Positions 18,164-28,540 are shown, counted from the first letter of the stretch. The stretch is 64,000 nt of DNA from Balneolales bacterium ANBcel1 (GCA_029688905.1 JARULB010000002.1:1-64000), one strand, 5' to 3'. The notes: a model not told the origin generated them from the letters alone. Made by a program: numbers and translations.

Positions 18164-19489
18164 ATGAAAAACTTTGTCACGGTAATTGCGATCATGCTTT
18201 TGACAGCATGTATGGGAGTTAAAACGGCCTGGGCCGGTGGGTATCAACTGAACCTGTCCGGGCAGCGCCAGGTGGGTATGGCCTATGTCGGAACGGGGAT
18301 GCCGCTTGATCTGGCTACGATCAGTATGAATCCCGGCGGACTCGCCGCGCTGGACCATAACGGTATCCTGCTCGGCAGCAACGCCACGTTTATAAACACC
18401 ACTTTCCGCTCCAACCCGCAAATGTTCCCTGTCCTTCAGGGTGACTATGAAGCGGAAACCGACAGCCGGATTCGCACGCCGTTCAGCATCTACGCCGCCT
18501 ACGAAACCCCGCTGGAAAACCTGCGTGCCGGCCTTGGTGTGTACACCCCGTACGGCAACAACGTTCGCTGGGACAACGACTGGCTCTATGCCGGGATGCT
18601 CACCGAAATCACCATGTTCACCATCTTTATCCAGCCGACCCTCAGCTACAGCCTCACCGAGCGGCTCAGTGTGGGTGCCGGCCCCATTTTCGCCATCGGT
18701 TCGGTGAACCTCCAGCGCCGCCCCACAGTTGACCTGAGAGGCGTGGACCCCAACCTGCCGCAGGACGCTCCGCTTCATGTGGAGCTGGACGGTTCCACCA
18801 CCGCGTTCGGCTTTAACGCCGGCCTCTATTATGAGCACAACGACATGCTCTCTTTCGGTGTATCCTACCGTTCAAAAGTCGATATGGAGCTGGAAGAGGG
18901 TGATGCCGACTTCACGCTTGAGTCCCAGCAAGTACCGGCCGCTGTCGCCGGACAACTTTTCCCTCCGGGGAACACCTTTGACGCCAGCCTGCCGCTGCCG
19001 GCCGTCCTGAGCCTCGGACTCGGTATCCGTCCTTCCGAAGTTGTGCGGATCGGCCTTGACGCCAACCTCACTTTCTGGAGCGAATACGAAGATCTGTCAT
19101 TCGATTTCGGAATCAACACACCCGCTGTTCAGGACAGCCAGGAGCCCCGAAATTTCAATGATCGCTGGATCTTCCGGGTCGGCGGCGAATGGGATGCCAC
19201 CGAGGTATTGCAGCTCCGGCTTGGCGCCTATTACGATATGTCGCCGGTGGATGAAGGCTTCATCACCCCGGAAACCCCGGATGTGGACCGCTACGGTTTC
19301 AGCGCCGGCGCAAGTGTCGCGCTCACCCCGCAGATGGGCCTGAATGCTTCGGTGCTGTTCATCACGTCCAGCTACCGCGAGCAGACTCTCGAGGATATGA
19401 ACCAGCCCGGTACTCCGGCTGTAGTGCCCGTTGGCGAGTTCCAGACTAACGCGCTGATTCCCGGCCTCTCGTTCTACTATAATTTCTGA
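18164..19489 (+). CDS. FadL/OmpP1/TodX-type outer membrane transport protein
   Basis: 441 residues. A signal peptide ends AWA before GGYQLNLSGQRQVGMAYVG, the typical start of mature FadL proteins (N-terminal plug), and DLATISMNPGGLA corresponds to the conserved 'NPA' segment. The remainder alternates as a 14-strand beta-barrel would, with many GxxY/F turns and a final aromatic residue (YYNF) for BAM recognition. FadL-type channels let hydrophobic molecules such as fatty acids or aromatics cross the outer membrane. It is monocistronic and followed by a strong terminator. Confidence 0.9.
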   Translation: MKNFVTVIAIMLLTACMGVKTAWAGGYQLNLSGQRQVGMAYVGTGMPLDLATISMNPGGLAALDHNGILLGSNATFINTTFRSNPQMFPVLQGDYEAETDSRIRTPFSIYAAYETPLENLRAGLGVYTPYGNNVRWDNDWLYAGMLTEITMFTIFIQPTLSYSLTERLSVGAGPIFAIGSVNLQRRPTVDLRGVDPNLPQDAPLHVELDGSTTAFGFNAGLYYEHNDMLSFGVSYRSKVDMELEEGDADFTLESQQVPAAVAGQLFPPGNTFDASLPLPAVLSLGLGIRPSEVVRIGLDANLTFWSEYEDLSFDFGINTPAVQDSQEPRNFNDRWIFRVGGEWDATEVLQLRLGAYYDMSPVDEGFITPETPDVDRYGFSAGASVALTPQMGLNASVLFITSSYREQTLEDMNQPGTPAVVPVGEFQTNALIPGLSFYYNF

Positions 19490-19603
19490 TATACGCGATT
19501 GCGGCATCCTGGCCGGGTGGCGGAAGTGCCGCTTGGCGAGACAGCAACCGTGATCGGCTCCGGATAGTTACCCAAAGCGGAGCGTCAGGAAACAGTACCA
19601 TGA

Positions 19604-19649
19604 AGAGGAATGCAGACTCTTGTCCGGAGTCCGCATTCCTCTTTTTTTA
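19604..19649 (+). terminator. Rho-independent terminator of the FadL-type gene
   Basis: AGAGGAATGC-A-GACTC at 19604-19619 pairs with GAGTC-C-GCATTCCTCT, one mismatch in a 15-bp stem, followed by seven T. It is 115 bases past the porin stop codon. Confidence 0.88.
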
Positions 19650-19802
19650 TTGAGGGACCGCACATGATGCCGCCATGCGTTCATGCAGCTGCTTTTCGGT
19701 CAATGGTTTCAGGAATACGGGTACGGGTCGATAAATATTTGAATTACCGGTGAAACGCCATATTTTTACCGGGTTACTTATCGTCCATGTTTTACCCCTC
19801 CC

Positions 19803-20816
19803 ATGAAGTTTATTTCCGACATCCATCAGGACGCCCGTCACCCCAAAACACTGCCCCAAAGTTTCGAATGGTGGTATTTTGACGGTATCTCCGAAGAGGG
19901 AGACTATCGGCTGGCCATCACGTTTTACGACGGGTACCCGTTTGTGTCCGATGGATTCGGCGAGCCCGGCACCAGGGGGGAGTTAGCCGACTCGGCGTCG
20001 GAACAGCTTGGATACAGACCGGCCGTAGGCATCGTCCTTTATCACCGGGGGAAACGGGTTTTCAGCTGCCTGAACCGGTATGATGCGGATGAAGCCACCT
20101 TCAGTGAGTCGACTCCCGCCGCCGAAATCGCCGGCAACTCGTTTCGTTTCGAGCAACGGCAAAAGCACGGAAACCGTGAATACGGGGTTTTCGATATTCG
20201 CATCAACATGGCCGGCAAGAGCGGGGAAGAACTGAAGGGAATCGTCACCCTCGCCGGACTCTATCCCAACAACAAGCTGCTGGTCAACGGCAACGGGAAG
20301 TCCGCAGAGGGCAACTGCTGCAATCTGGCACTGCCATGCGCCACGTTGCAGTGCCGTATAAGCTTGACCCGCAACGGACTGGTGCGGCGTGAGATGCAGT
20401 TTAACGGAACGGGTTGTCACTACCACCATCTGCGGTCGGGGCCCGCCGCGGGCAGGTATCGTGAATGGTATCAGGGCCGGGTTCATTTTCCCCAGGCCAC
20501 ACTGATTTACAGTTTGAGCAAAGGCAAGAAGGAGAAGGAGTGCCATGCCTGGCTGGTTAGTCCGGACAACCGGCGGCTGCTTCACACCCTTTCCGCGGAA
20601 GCGATGTACCGCCGTCGCCCCAATCGCTACCTGCATTGGCCGGCCCACGCGTTCCGTTTTCGCGACGGTGACATCCGGGTATCCGTGTCCCATAACCAAC
20701 TTCTGGAAACCGGCCGGCGCCTGTGCAGATACAGTTCGGAGGCCGTACTGGAGCACCCCGGCATTGGAAGGGCAACGGCTTCGGGTGCGGGCGCATACAT
20801 GAGGCACATACTGTGA
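19803..20816 (+). CDS. AttH/CrtC-like (carotenoid 1,2-hydratase-type) protein
   Basis: 337 residues. The N-terminal SFEWWYFDG motif, GDYRLAITFYDGYPF and the later GCHYHHLRSGPAAGRYREWYQGRVHFP fit the double lipocalin-like fold of the AttH/hydroxyneurosporene synthase family. CrtC members hydrate the 1,2 double bond of acyclic carotenoids; others act on unrelated lipids, so the substrate is uncertain and no carotenoid gene is near. No signal peptide is seen. Its stop codon overlaps the GTG start of the histidine kinase gene by four bases (GTGA), suggesting translational coupling. Confidence 0.6.
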   Translation: MKFISDIHQDARHPKTLPQSFEWWYFDGISEEGDYRLAITFYDGYPFVSDGFGEPGTRGELADSASEQLGYRPAVGIVLYHRGKRVFSCLNRYDADEATFSESTPAAEIAGNSFRFEQRQKHGNREYGVFDIRINMAGKSGEELKGIVTLAGLYPNNKLLVNGNGKSAEGNCCNLALPCATLQCRISLTRNGLVRREMQFNGTGCHYHHLRSGPAAGRYREWYQGRVHFPQATLIYSLSKGKKEKECHAWLVSPDNRRLLHTLSAEAMYRRRPNRYLHWPAHAFRFRDGDIRVSVSHNQLLETGRRLCRYSSEAVLEHPGIGRATASGAGAYMRHIL

Positions 20817-22429
20817 TCATCCCCGAAATCATATACAACCTGTCACTGCTTGTGGCGCTCTGCGTGTTTTCCGGGTTTCTGGATGACCGGTTCGACAGCC
20901 AGACCAGGCAGGGAGCGTTGCTTCAGGGGTTGCTTTTCGGTGTGATCGCCATCGTGGCCATGGCTTTTCCCTACACCTTTCAGGAGGGGATTTTTTTTGA
21001 CGGCCGAACCATTGTAGTAAGCCTGGGAACCCTGTTCTTCGGACCATTGGCCGGTTTGATCACCGCTCTTTCTGCGGGCGTGTTCCGGTTTTCGCTGGGG
21101 GGTGCGGGGCTCACCATGGGGCTGCTCACCATCATCAGCGCCTACCTGATCGGATGGGCTTTTCATACCTACCGAAGACGCAGAGACTCTCGCGAATTAA
21201 AGAAACGGGAGCTGTTCCTTTTCGGAGTGATGGTGCATGTGGTGATGCTTCTGACTTCTTTTGGGTTGCCAGGCGAGATTCGTTCGGAAGTGATAACCAA
21301 CGTTATTCTGACGATCATGGTGGTTTACCCGATTATCACCATGCTGATCGGCAGAATCCTGCAGGATCAGCAGCAGCAAAAGAAACAATTGCACGATCTC
21401 GCCGCAAGCGAGGAACGGTTCCGGCTGCTGGTGGAATCGACCGACGATGTGATCTTTACCATGGACACCGAAATGCGGCATACCGGTGTATTCGGTTCAT
21501 GGGTCGAGAAGTCGGGAATGACACCGGAAGATTTTCTGGGGAAAACGGCGTCGGATGTTCTGGGTCCGGATACAGCACAGTATCACGAGAAGAAATACCG
21601 ATTGGCCTTGAAGGGTGAGGTGATTGAATATGAGTGGTTTGTACCGGTCGGCAAAGAGAAGGCGTTTTTCCAGACCCGCCTGTCGCCGATCCGCAAAAGC
21701 GGCGGCGAGATTATCGGGCTGGTCGGAGTGGGGCGGAACATCACCGAGTTGAAACGAACCCAGAAAGAGCTGGCGAGGTCGCTGCGGGAGAAAACCGTGC
21801 TGCTGTCCGAGATCCATCACCGTGTAAAAAACAACATGGCGATCGTATCCAGCTTGCTGACGCTTCAATCCGATCGGCAGTCCGACCCGGAGCTTGTTGA
21901 AGTACTGGTCGATACGGAGGCACGTGTGCGGTCCATGGCCCTGTTGCACGAAATAGTTTACGAGCAGGACAATTACGCGGAAATCGACATGAGCGAATTG
22001 CTGCAGCGCCTGTTGCAGCAGCTTTCAAGATCTTATGTCACGGGCCGTCAAAGTATCCGGCTGGACCTTGACGCGGAACCGATTCTGCTGGATATGACGC
22101 GATCCATCCCGTTTACCCTGCTGGTGAACGAACTGGTAACCAACGCGTTCAAGCACGCGTTTGCCGGCCGTGATGAAGGCGTTATCTCGGTCTGTTTTCA
22201 TCGTGTCGGTGATGAGTACCGCCTGGAAGTGCGGGACGACGGACACGGGGTTGCCAATCTTGCCGCCTTGCGGGACCCGTCCTCGTTCGGCTACACGATT
22301 ATCCACGGACTGGCGCGCCAGCTTCGGGGCAGCATAGCGTTCCGTTCTGATGGCGGCGGCCGCGATGTCGAAGATCATAGCCGGGACACGGGCCAGAGCC
22401 GTGGACTGACAGTGACGCTGGTTTTCTGA
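20813..22429 (+). CDS. Membrane sensor histidine kinase (5TM, PAS, HisKA_2/HATPase)
   Basis: 538 residues from a GTG at 20813 that overlaps the previous stop. Residues 1-165 form five or six transmembrane helices with the pattern of the LytS/5TMR sensor domain (ARG-like loop GTLFFGPLAGLITALSAGVFRF). A PAS domain follows (about 200-310, LLVESTDDVIFTMDTEM). The phosphoacceptor is in SEIHHRVKNNMAIVSSLL, the HisKA_2/HWE-like type, then an HATPase with LVNELVTNAFKHAF and RDDGHGV. This kinase class often signals to response regulators with unusual outputs; no receiver gene is adjacent. Coupling to the AttH-like gene suggests it senses a lipid or membrane state. Confidence 0.88.
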   Translation: MIIPEIIYNLSLLVALCVFSGFLDDRFDSQTRQGALLQGLLFGVIAIVAMAFPYTFQEGIFFDGRTIVVSLGTLFFGPLAGLITALSAGVFRFSLGGAGLTMGLLTIISAYLIGWAFHTYRRRRDSRELKKRELFLFGVMVHVVMLLTSFGLPGEIRSEVITNVILTIMVVYPIITMLIGRILQDQQQQKKQLHDLAASEERFRLLVESTDDVIFTMDTEMRHTGVFGSWVEKSGMTPEDFLGKTASDVLGPDTAQYHEKKYRLALKGEVIEYEWFVPVGKEKAFFQTRLSPIRKSGGEIIGLVGVGRNITELKRTQKELARSLREKTVLLSEIHHRVKNNMAIVSSLLTLQSDRQSDPELVEVLVDTEARVRSMALLHEIVYEQDNYAEIDMSELLQRLLQQLSRSYVTGRQSIRLDLDAEPILLDMTRSIPFTLLVNELVTNAFKHAFAGRDEGVISVCFHRVGDEYRLEVRDDGHGVANLAALRDPSSFGYTIIHGLARQLRGSIAFRSDGGGRDVEDHSRDTGQSRGLTVTLVF

Positions 22430-22576
22430 ATCCGCCTGAAAAGGCGATGTTTGAAGAACCCGGCCCGCAACCGGAGACCGTTGCCGGCTTTTGAAATCGC
22501 GGATCCTGAGCCCCGGAGATTGAGGAGCCTCGTAAATTAAGGAGCCCCGGAGGTTCGGTGCCTCAATTTCCCCTTC

Positions 22577-23275
22577 TTACAGCATCAGCAGCCGGCGGCC
22601 GGTTGCCTCGTCCAGGCCGGTTTTGGCAAACCCTTCGAGCGCCACTTCTTCCGGCCAGGTGGCCTGATAACTTTCCCACGTGTGGTTGCCGGTATCGAGG
22701 ATGCCGAACGACGAGGTGCGGCTGTAATCCCGCGGCTGACCCACACTGCCGGGATTAATCACGTAACGGTGCCCCGTTTTCACGCGAAAGACCCCGATTT
22801 GTTCGGCGACAACGGCCGGGATGTGGGTGTGGCCCACCAGGCAGTAGCGATGGGGGATACGTGAGAGCACTTCCCGGCACCGGGGAGCCGAATCCAGATA
22901 GGTCCAGTGCTGCGGATCGACCGGCGAGGCGTGGGAGGCGATCCAGTCATCGCCCTCCAGGGTCCAGGGAGCCTCGGCAAGCCAGGCGCGGTTTTCCGGA
23001 GTGAGATGGTCCCGGGTCCAGGTCAGCAGCGAGTGGTTGGGTTCCCGGAACATGGTCAGCGGAATGCGTTCCACGGCGCCGGCATCATGATTTCCCAGTA
23101 CCGTCGGGATCTCCCGTTCGCGCAGCAGACTGATCACCTCGTTGGGATACGGCCCGTAGCCTACCTGATCGCCCAGGCTGATTACCCGGTCATATTCCAG
23201 CTGATCCAGCTTTCTGAGGCAGGCTTCCAGAGCGGGGAGGTTGGCGTGGATGTCGGATAATATGGCTAAGCGCAT
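22577..23275 (-). CDS. Metallophosphoesterase (YfcE/DevR-like)
   Basis: 232 residues from the ATG at 23275 (MRLAILSDIHANLPAL); the frame continues upstream without conserved sequence. The two-metal site is complete: SDIHAN (DxH), SLGDQVGYGP (GDxxGYG), LGNHDAG (GNHD), SHASP, and VGHTHIP (GHTH). Proteins of this subgroup hydrolyse phosphodiesters; the physiological substrate is unknown. The gene is convergent with the histidine kinase. Confidence 0.9.
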   Translation of the reverse strand: MRLAILSDIHANLPALEACLRKLDQLEYDRVISLGDQVGYGPYPNEVISLLREREIPTVLGNHDAGAVERIPLTMFREPNHSLLTWTRDHLTPENRAWLAEAPWTLEGDDWIASHASPVDPQHWTYLDSAPRCREVLSRIPHRYCLVGHTHIPAVVAEQIGVFRVKTGHRYVINPGSVGQPRDYSRTSSFGILDTGNHTWESYQATWPEEVALEGFAKTGLDEATGRRLLML

Positions 23276-23584
23276 ACCTGGGAAATAATTATCGTAAAAA
23301 CTAAAAGCCGGCACCTGCGCTCCGGATGCTTTCGAGGCGCCGGAAAGCTTCGGAAAATTCGGATGGCGGATGGCCGGGCAAATGCCAAAGCCAAAGGTAC
23401 GGATTAATGCGAGGCCAGAAAAGAGCTACCGTCACGGCCTGCCGGAATGCCGCACAAAAAGAGAAGTTCCGACCCCTCGCGCTTTGCCGGAGAAGTCACA
23501 ATTTGGTACCTTAAAAAACCAAACGGTATCTCCGGAAAAAACACGGTTGATGCCCACCCTCCATGACCATCAGTCGGTACCTTT
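23276..23584. other. Promoter-bearing gap between phosphoesterase and nuclease genes
   Basis: 309 bases between divergent genes. No open frame, hairpin or repeat stands out. It must contain the promoters of both genes, but no -33/-7 pair could be assigned with confidence. Confidence 0.4.
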
Positions 23585-26503
23585 ATGAACAAGTCAGGCA
23601 ACCGGGCAGTACTACTCAAGGCGCTCATTCCGGTACTCGTGGCTTCATTGTATGCCACAGTGCCCGGGCCGGCGGCGGCGCAGCACCAGACCCTCTTTCC
23701 GGGTCTTACGGGCAACGAACTGGTGGACAGCCTCCGGGTCCATTACCGGCCCTCCTATGTGATGTCGGGCTACGACCAGGCGCGTGACCATATGTTCGGT
23801 GTGGTTCATCTCGACGAAAACAATACCCTTACCTGCGTATACAGCGGCGACCGCATCACCTGGAATCCCAACTCGGGCCTCACTGCCCGCGCTTTCGCGC
23901 AGCAGGAGGGGTGGAATACCGAGCACATCTGGCCGCAGTCGATGGGTGCCGGGAGCGGGAACGCCAGGGTGGATCTGCACCATCTCCGGCCGATCCGCGC
24001 GGATGTCAACACCTCCCGCAGCAACTACCCCTTCACGTTTCTGGAGCCGGCGGAAGTCACTCGCTGGTGGCGCGGCAACGTGTCACAGACATCCATTCCC
24101 GACGGTGACCTGTCCGAATGGAGCCGCACCCGCAGCACTTCGCCTCCCCGCTTTGAAGTGATGGATGGGTTCAAGGGAGATGTGGCCCGCGCCATGTTCT
24201 ATTTTTACACGATGTACCCGGATGAGGCCCGTTCCGCCGACCCCAACTATCTCTATCTGCAGATGGATGATCTGCGCAGCTACCACAACATCGATCCGGT
24301 GAATGAAGAAGAGGTTGGCTGGACCATGGAGGTGGCCGAAGTGCAGGACGGCAAGCCCAATCCCTTTGTCATCGACACCACCCTCATCCGGCGCGCCTAT
24401 TTCGAGAATTACGAACAGTGGGATCCCTCCGACGGTCACGACCTTGAAGACCCGGACGAATTCCTGGTCACCTTCACTTTTGCAGGCGGCTCGGGCTGCG
24501 GCGACGAAAACGCGGATCCGGTGATACCGGACAACCGCGTGAACGCGTCCCCCATGCAGCGGGAAGGCATCTCCTGCAATACGGGGGCCTCACGCTTCAA
24601 CAGCCGGCAGTGGCCCGCATCGGCGGAGCGCAGCGAAAGCCATTATGCCCATTTCACCATAACCTCCGGCAGTCGTTTGATGGATCTGTCGCAACCGGCC
24701 TCTTTCCGCTATACCCTGCTGCGTTCGGCCACCGGTCCGCGGCAGTTTGCCTGGTATTACCGGGTGGATGGCGGCCAGTTCCGGGAACTGGAGTCGGGCA
24801 CCCTCACCGGCACCAGCGATTACCAGCGCGAAATCACCTTTCATCCGCCGGAAGAGGAAGCCGGGGAACTGGAGTTCCGGCTTTACGGGTGGGAGGCATC
24901 ATCCGGGGCAGGGACCATGAGCATCAACGAGCTGCACGTCGGCGGTCAACTGAAACAGGAGCCGACCGATCCCGCCGGGGTGTTCCGGATCAATATCGAC
25001 AGCGATTACAGAGGCTGGCGCATGATGAGTATGCCGGCCGGCGGCGTCACCTGGTGCGACCTCGCCCTGCAGAACCGGGTGCAGGGCATCACCGGACTGG
25101 ACGAATGCTACGAGGTCGCCTTTCCCGGGGCCGGTCTGGAACATGGCTCAGGCTCCAATCTGTTTCTGTTTGCGCGCAATGGTGATGCCCGGGAGTGGGC
25201 CGCGCCCAGGGATATCTATGACGAAATCACACCGGGCTCCGGCTTCATCTGGTATTTCTTCAACACCGACCAGGGTCCCTCGAAGGCGTTTCCTTTCCTG
25301 TTGAAAGCGGAGGGCGGCGCCCATGAAACCGATGTGGAGATCACGCTTGAACCCGGCTGGAATCTGCTGGGCAACCCGTTTGGACGCTCCCTTGATCGCT
25401 CGTCCATTGTTTACCTGGATGCGCAGGGCAACGAAACGGGTCAGGTTACGGCCCTGCAGGTTTGGGATCCCGAAGCCGGCGGCGGACTCGGTTCCTACCG
25501 CATCCCGGATCCCGACGAACCGATTTCCGCATGGCAGGGGTTCGTGGTTCAGCCGAACGGAGCCGACCGTGTGCGGTTCCGGATTGACGGAGTCAATGAT
25601 GCCGGCAATAGCGACACCCCGCTGACCTATGGCGGCGACGCCGTCCATCACAACATGGAAGGGCGCCCGGTGGCCCGCAAGAGCGGCGCGATCAACCCGG
25701 AACAGCCCGGAATCGCGGATGCCGGGGAATACGGCGCCTGCCACATCCGGTTCTCCCTGTCGGGTACCGATGCCGGTGACGGCTACCGGACGGTCGATCA
25801 CGCCCTGTCGCTGGTACTGCTGCCGGAGGGGGCGGCAACACGGACCTACGACATGCCCAAGCTCCCGCCGCTCGGCCGGGGCCATGGCGTGCAAAGCCGC
25901 CATGCGGTAATTGCGTTTCAGGATGGCCACAGAGGGCAGATGGCCCAGCTGGCGCGAACACCGGGCGAGACCGGCTTCAGTATCCCCATAGTGCTGGAGC
26001 GCAGTGACATGTCGGGAGAATTCGAGCTACGTTGGGAAGGCGCGGTGAATCTTTCCACTGATCTGGAATTAACCCTGGAAGACCGCCTCACCGGCGAGCT
26101 GATCGCGATTGCAGAGTCCGGTAAATGGACCTTCACGGAGACCGAAACCTTCCACCCCGATGACGGGGAACCGCGTTTCGTACTGCATGCGGGTCTTGCA
26201 GCGCCAACGGACGCCGACTCCCGCGACGGACAGCTGCCCGACCACGTAACGCTGCATCAAAACTATCCCAACCCGTTCAACCCGGTCACGGTGATCGCCT
26301 ACGAACTGCCGCAGAGCGGACCGGTTCGGCTTGCGGTCTATGACCTGCTCGGGCGCCGGGTGGCGATGCCGGTCAGCGAAACGCAGCAGGCGGGCCGCCA
26401 CCGGGTAACCTTCGACGCCTCGCGGCTCTCCAGCGGAGTGTACCTCTACCGGCTCGAAGCCGCCGGAACGGTGGTGCAGCGCAGGATGACGATCGTCAAA
26501 TAG
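23585..26503 (+). CDS. T9SS-exported endonuclease I
   Basis: 972 residues. A signal peptide (ends GPAAAQ) is followed at about residues 40-270 by an endonuclease I/NucM-type domain: GDRITWNP, WNTEHIWPQSMG (the catalytic His of the beta-beta-alpha-Me finger) and DLHHLRPIRADVNTSRSNYPF (metal site). Middle regions hold a beta-sandwich (about 320-455) and the W-x-M-M-S-x-P ... GWNLLGNPF module shared by the other secreted proteins here. The end is a type A T9SS sorting domain ([15 protein letters not shown] ... RRMTIVK). It likely degrades extracellular DNA and RNA for nutrients or biofilm control. The gene stands alone. Confidence 0.9.
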   Translation: MNKSGNRAVLLKALIPVLVASLYATVPGPAAAQHQTLFPGLTGNELVDSLRVHYRPSYVMSGYDQARDHMFGVVHLDENNTLTCVYSGDRITWNPNSGLTARAFAQQEGWNTEHIWPQSMGAGSGNARVDLHHLRPIRADVNTSRSNYPFTFLEPAEVTRWWRGNVSQTSIPDGDLSEWSRTRSTSPPRFEVMDGFKGDVARAMFYFYTMYPDEARSADPNYLYLQMDDLRSYHNIDPVNEEEVGWTMEVAEVQDGKPNPFVIDTTLIRRAYFENYEQWDPSDGHDLEDPDEFLVTFTFAGGSGCGDENADPVIPDNRVNASPMQREGISCNTGASRFNSRQWPASAERSESHYAHFTITSGSRLMDLSQPASFRYTLLRSATGPRQFAWYYRVDGGQFRELESGTLTGTSDYQREITFHPPEEEAGELEFRLYGWEASSGAGTMSINELHVGGQLKQEPTDPAGVFRINIDSDYRGWRMMSMPAGGVTWCDLALQNRVQGITGLDECYEVAFPGAGLEHGSGSNLFLFARNGDAREWAAPRDIYDEITPGSGFIWYFFNTDQGPSKAFPFLLKAEGGAHETDVEITLEPGWNLLGNPFGRSLDRSSIVYLDAQGNETGQVTALQVWDPEAGGGLGSYRIPDPDEPISAWQGFVVQPNGADRVRFRIDGVNDAGNSDTPLTYGGDAVHHNMEGRPVARKSGAINPEQPGIADAGEYGACHIRFSLSGTDAGDGYRTVDHALSLVLLPEGAATRTYDMPKLPPLGRGHGVQSRHAVIAFQDGHRGQMAQLARTPGETGFSIPIVLERSDMSGEFELRWEGAVNLSTDLELTLEDRLTGELIAIAESGKWTFTETETFHPDDGEPRFVLHAGLAAPTDADSRDGQLPDHVTLHQNYPNPFNPVTVIAYELPQSGPVRLAVYDLLGRRVAMPVSETQQAGRHRVTFDASRLSSGVYLYRLEAAGTVVQRRMTIVK

Positions 26504-26674
26504 TGCGGCTGGTCATTTTCCGGCCGCGGCGCTATATTGCGAACGTTTCCACCGGCACCACGGACCATCACGGCGATCGCGGATGATGATACCTGTGATC
26601 GCGTACTATTATGGTGATCACGGATTGTCGCCATGCGCTAACCGTGGCTCCATCCACCCACTACCGGCTTTCGA

Positions 26675-28540
26675 TTGACGCTGCTCAAAGAAATTATCGG
26701 CTACCTCCGGATTTTCAGGAAGCATCTTGGAAACCGCCTGTACATCGTGTTTCTGCTCACGGCGCTGGCCGTATCGGCCGAGGCGCTGGGTATCGCCCTG
26801 CTGCTCCCGCTGCTGGATTTGATGGATTCTCCGGGAGCGGGAGGAGCTTCCGCCGTTTCCGCCGCGGATGTACCCGGCGGCGCCTCCGGTGAGGTTTCGG
26901 CCGGCGGTGCAGGCGAAGTTCCGGCCGATGCCCCCTTTGTCACCCGGCAGCTGGTCCGGTTCCTGGATCTGTTCGGTATCTCGGGATCCATGACCGGCAT
27001 CCTTCTGTTTATCGCGATGGCGTTTGTGGTCAAGGGCCTCATCCGCTTCGGCGAAGGGAGCTACAAGGCGGTGCTCACCGCCGACCTGCTCAGGGAGATG
27101 AAGAGCAGGCTGCTGGACCGCTACAGTACCATGGACTACGCCTGGTACACCAGCCGCAACACCGGCCACTTCATCAACGTCATCTCCGTGCAGATCAACC
27201 GGCTGCTTCAGGCGTTCGAAGCGTTCAAGAAGTTCCTGTCACAGATCATCATCTGTGCGATTTACTTCCTGTTCGCGTTTTTGATCTCCTGGATGTTCGC
27301 GCTGATGGCGGCCGTGGCGGGTGTGCTCATCCTGCTGCTGTTTCGCCGTCTCAATGCCTACGCGAAAAACCTCTCCCGCAAGACCTCCGACGAGTATTCC
27401 ACGCTCTACAGCTTTCTGGTGCAGACGCTGCACGCGTTTCCCTGGGTGAGCGCCACCGGCCGGTTCGGCAGGCTCCGTGACAAGGCCGCCGGCAGCATCC
27501 ACCGGCTCACCGGGTATTACCGCAACCAGCAGATCGCGCACGCCTTCACATCGTCCGTGCGCGAGCCGGTCTCCATACTGCTGGTCCTGGGCATCGTGAT
27601 TCTGCAGATCTCTGTGTTTGAGGCACCCATCGCTCCCATACTGGTATCGCTGCTGCTGATTCACCGCGCCATGGGACATGTGTTCGCGATCCAGGCCTCC
27701 TGGCAGCAGGTGATGAACATGATCGGCGGACTCGAAATTGTGGAAGAGGAGTTTGACCGGGCGGAGCAGTGGCAGGAAGCGCCGGGGGAGGTCCGCCTCA
27801 AAGAGTTCAGCGAAAGCATCCGCCTCGAAAACGTCGCCTATACCTACCCCGGACGCGAAGAGCCGGCTCTGCGCAACCTCTCGCTGCAGATTGAGGCTCA
27901 CAGCACGGTGGCCCTGTTTGGTCCGTCGGGCTCCGGCAAATCGACGCTTGTCGACCTGCTGACGCTGTTGCTGCAACCGCAGCAGGGAACGCTCTATGTG
28001 GATGAATTGCCTCACCAGCGCATCCATCGGCACTCCTGGCGCAGCTGCATCGGTTTTGTGCCGCAGGAGATCGTCATCTTCGATGATACCATCGCCAACA
28101 ACATCCACCTTTGGTCGGAAGAGGCCGACCGCGACCAACGCGCCCTGGAAGCCGCCGAACAGGCGTATGTGATGGAGTTTGCCGAGGAGCTGCCCGACGG
28201 ACTCGATACCCTGGTCGGGGACCGCGGCGTGCGGCTTTCCGGCGGACAAAAACAGCGTATTGCCATTGCCAGGGAGCTCTACCGCCGTCCTGCTGTCCTC
28301 ATTCTGGATGAGGCGACCAGCGCTCTCGACATCGGCTCCGAGCAGTTCATCCACGAAAGCATCCGCCGGCTAAGGGGAGAGGTGACTATTGTGCTGGTGG
28401 CGCACCGGCTTTCCACGATCCGCAATGCCGACCGTATCTTCCTGCTGGAAGAGGGGCGTCTGGCGGGTCAGGGTACCTTTGAGGAGCTGATGGCTTCGGT
28501 ACCGTCGCTGCGGGATCAGGCCGATTACAGGGAGAAGTGA
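26675..28540 (+). CDS. ABC exporter with fused membrane and ATPase domains
   Basis: 621 residues from a TTG start; no in-frame ATG fits better. The N-terminal half has about six transmembrane helices and, between the first two, a Gly/Ala-rich insert (about residues 51-87). The ATPase half has GPSGSGKST (Walker A), VRLSGGQKQR (signature), VLILDEATSAL (Walker B) and the switch His in VAHRLST. This type IV exporter shape is that of the D protein of lasso peptide clusters and of many lipid or glycan exporters. Its stop lies only 38 bases from the stop of the convergent PqqD gene, and RiPP genes follow, so export of the mature peptide is plausible but not proven. Confidence 0.9.
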   Translation: MTLLKEIIGYLRIFRKHLGNRLYIVFLLTALAVSAEALGIALLLPLLDLMDSPGAGGASAVSAADVPGGASGEVSAGGAGEVPADAPFVTRQLVRFLDLFGISGSMTGILLFIAMAFVVKGLIRFGEGSYKAVLTADLLREMKSRLLDRYSTMDYAWYTSRNTGHFINVISVQINRLLQAFEAFKKFLSQIIICAIYFLFAFLISWMFALMAAVAGVLILLLFRRLNAYAKNLSRKTSDEYSTLYSFLVQTLHAFPWVSATGRFGRLRDKAAGSIHRLTGYYRNQQIAHAFTSSVREPVSILLVLGIVILQISVFEAPIAPILVSLLLIHRAMGHVFAIQASWQQVMNMIGGLEIVEEEFDRAEQWQEAPGEVRLKEFSESIRLENVAYTYPGREEPALRNLSLQIEAHSTVALFGPSGSGKSTLVDLLTLLLQPQQGTLYVDELPHQRIHRHSWRSCIGFVPQEIVIFDDTIANNIHLWSEEADRDQRALEAAEQAYVMEFAEELPDGLDTLVGDRGVRLSGGQKQRIAIARELYRRPAVLILDEATSALDIGSEQFIHESIRRLRGEVTIVLVAHRLSTIRNADRIFLLEEGRLAGQGTFEELMASVPSLRDQADYREK

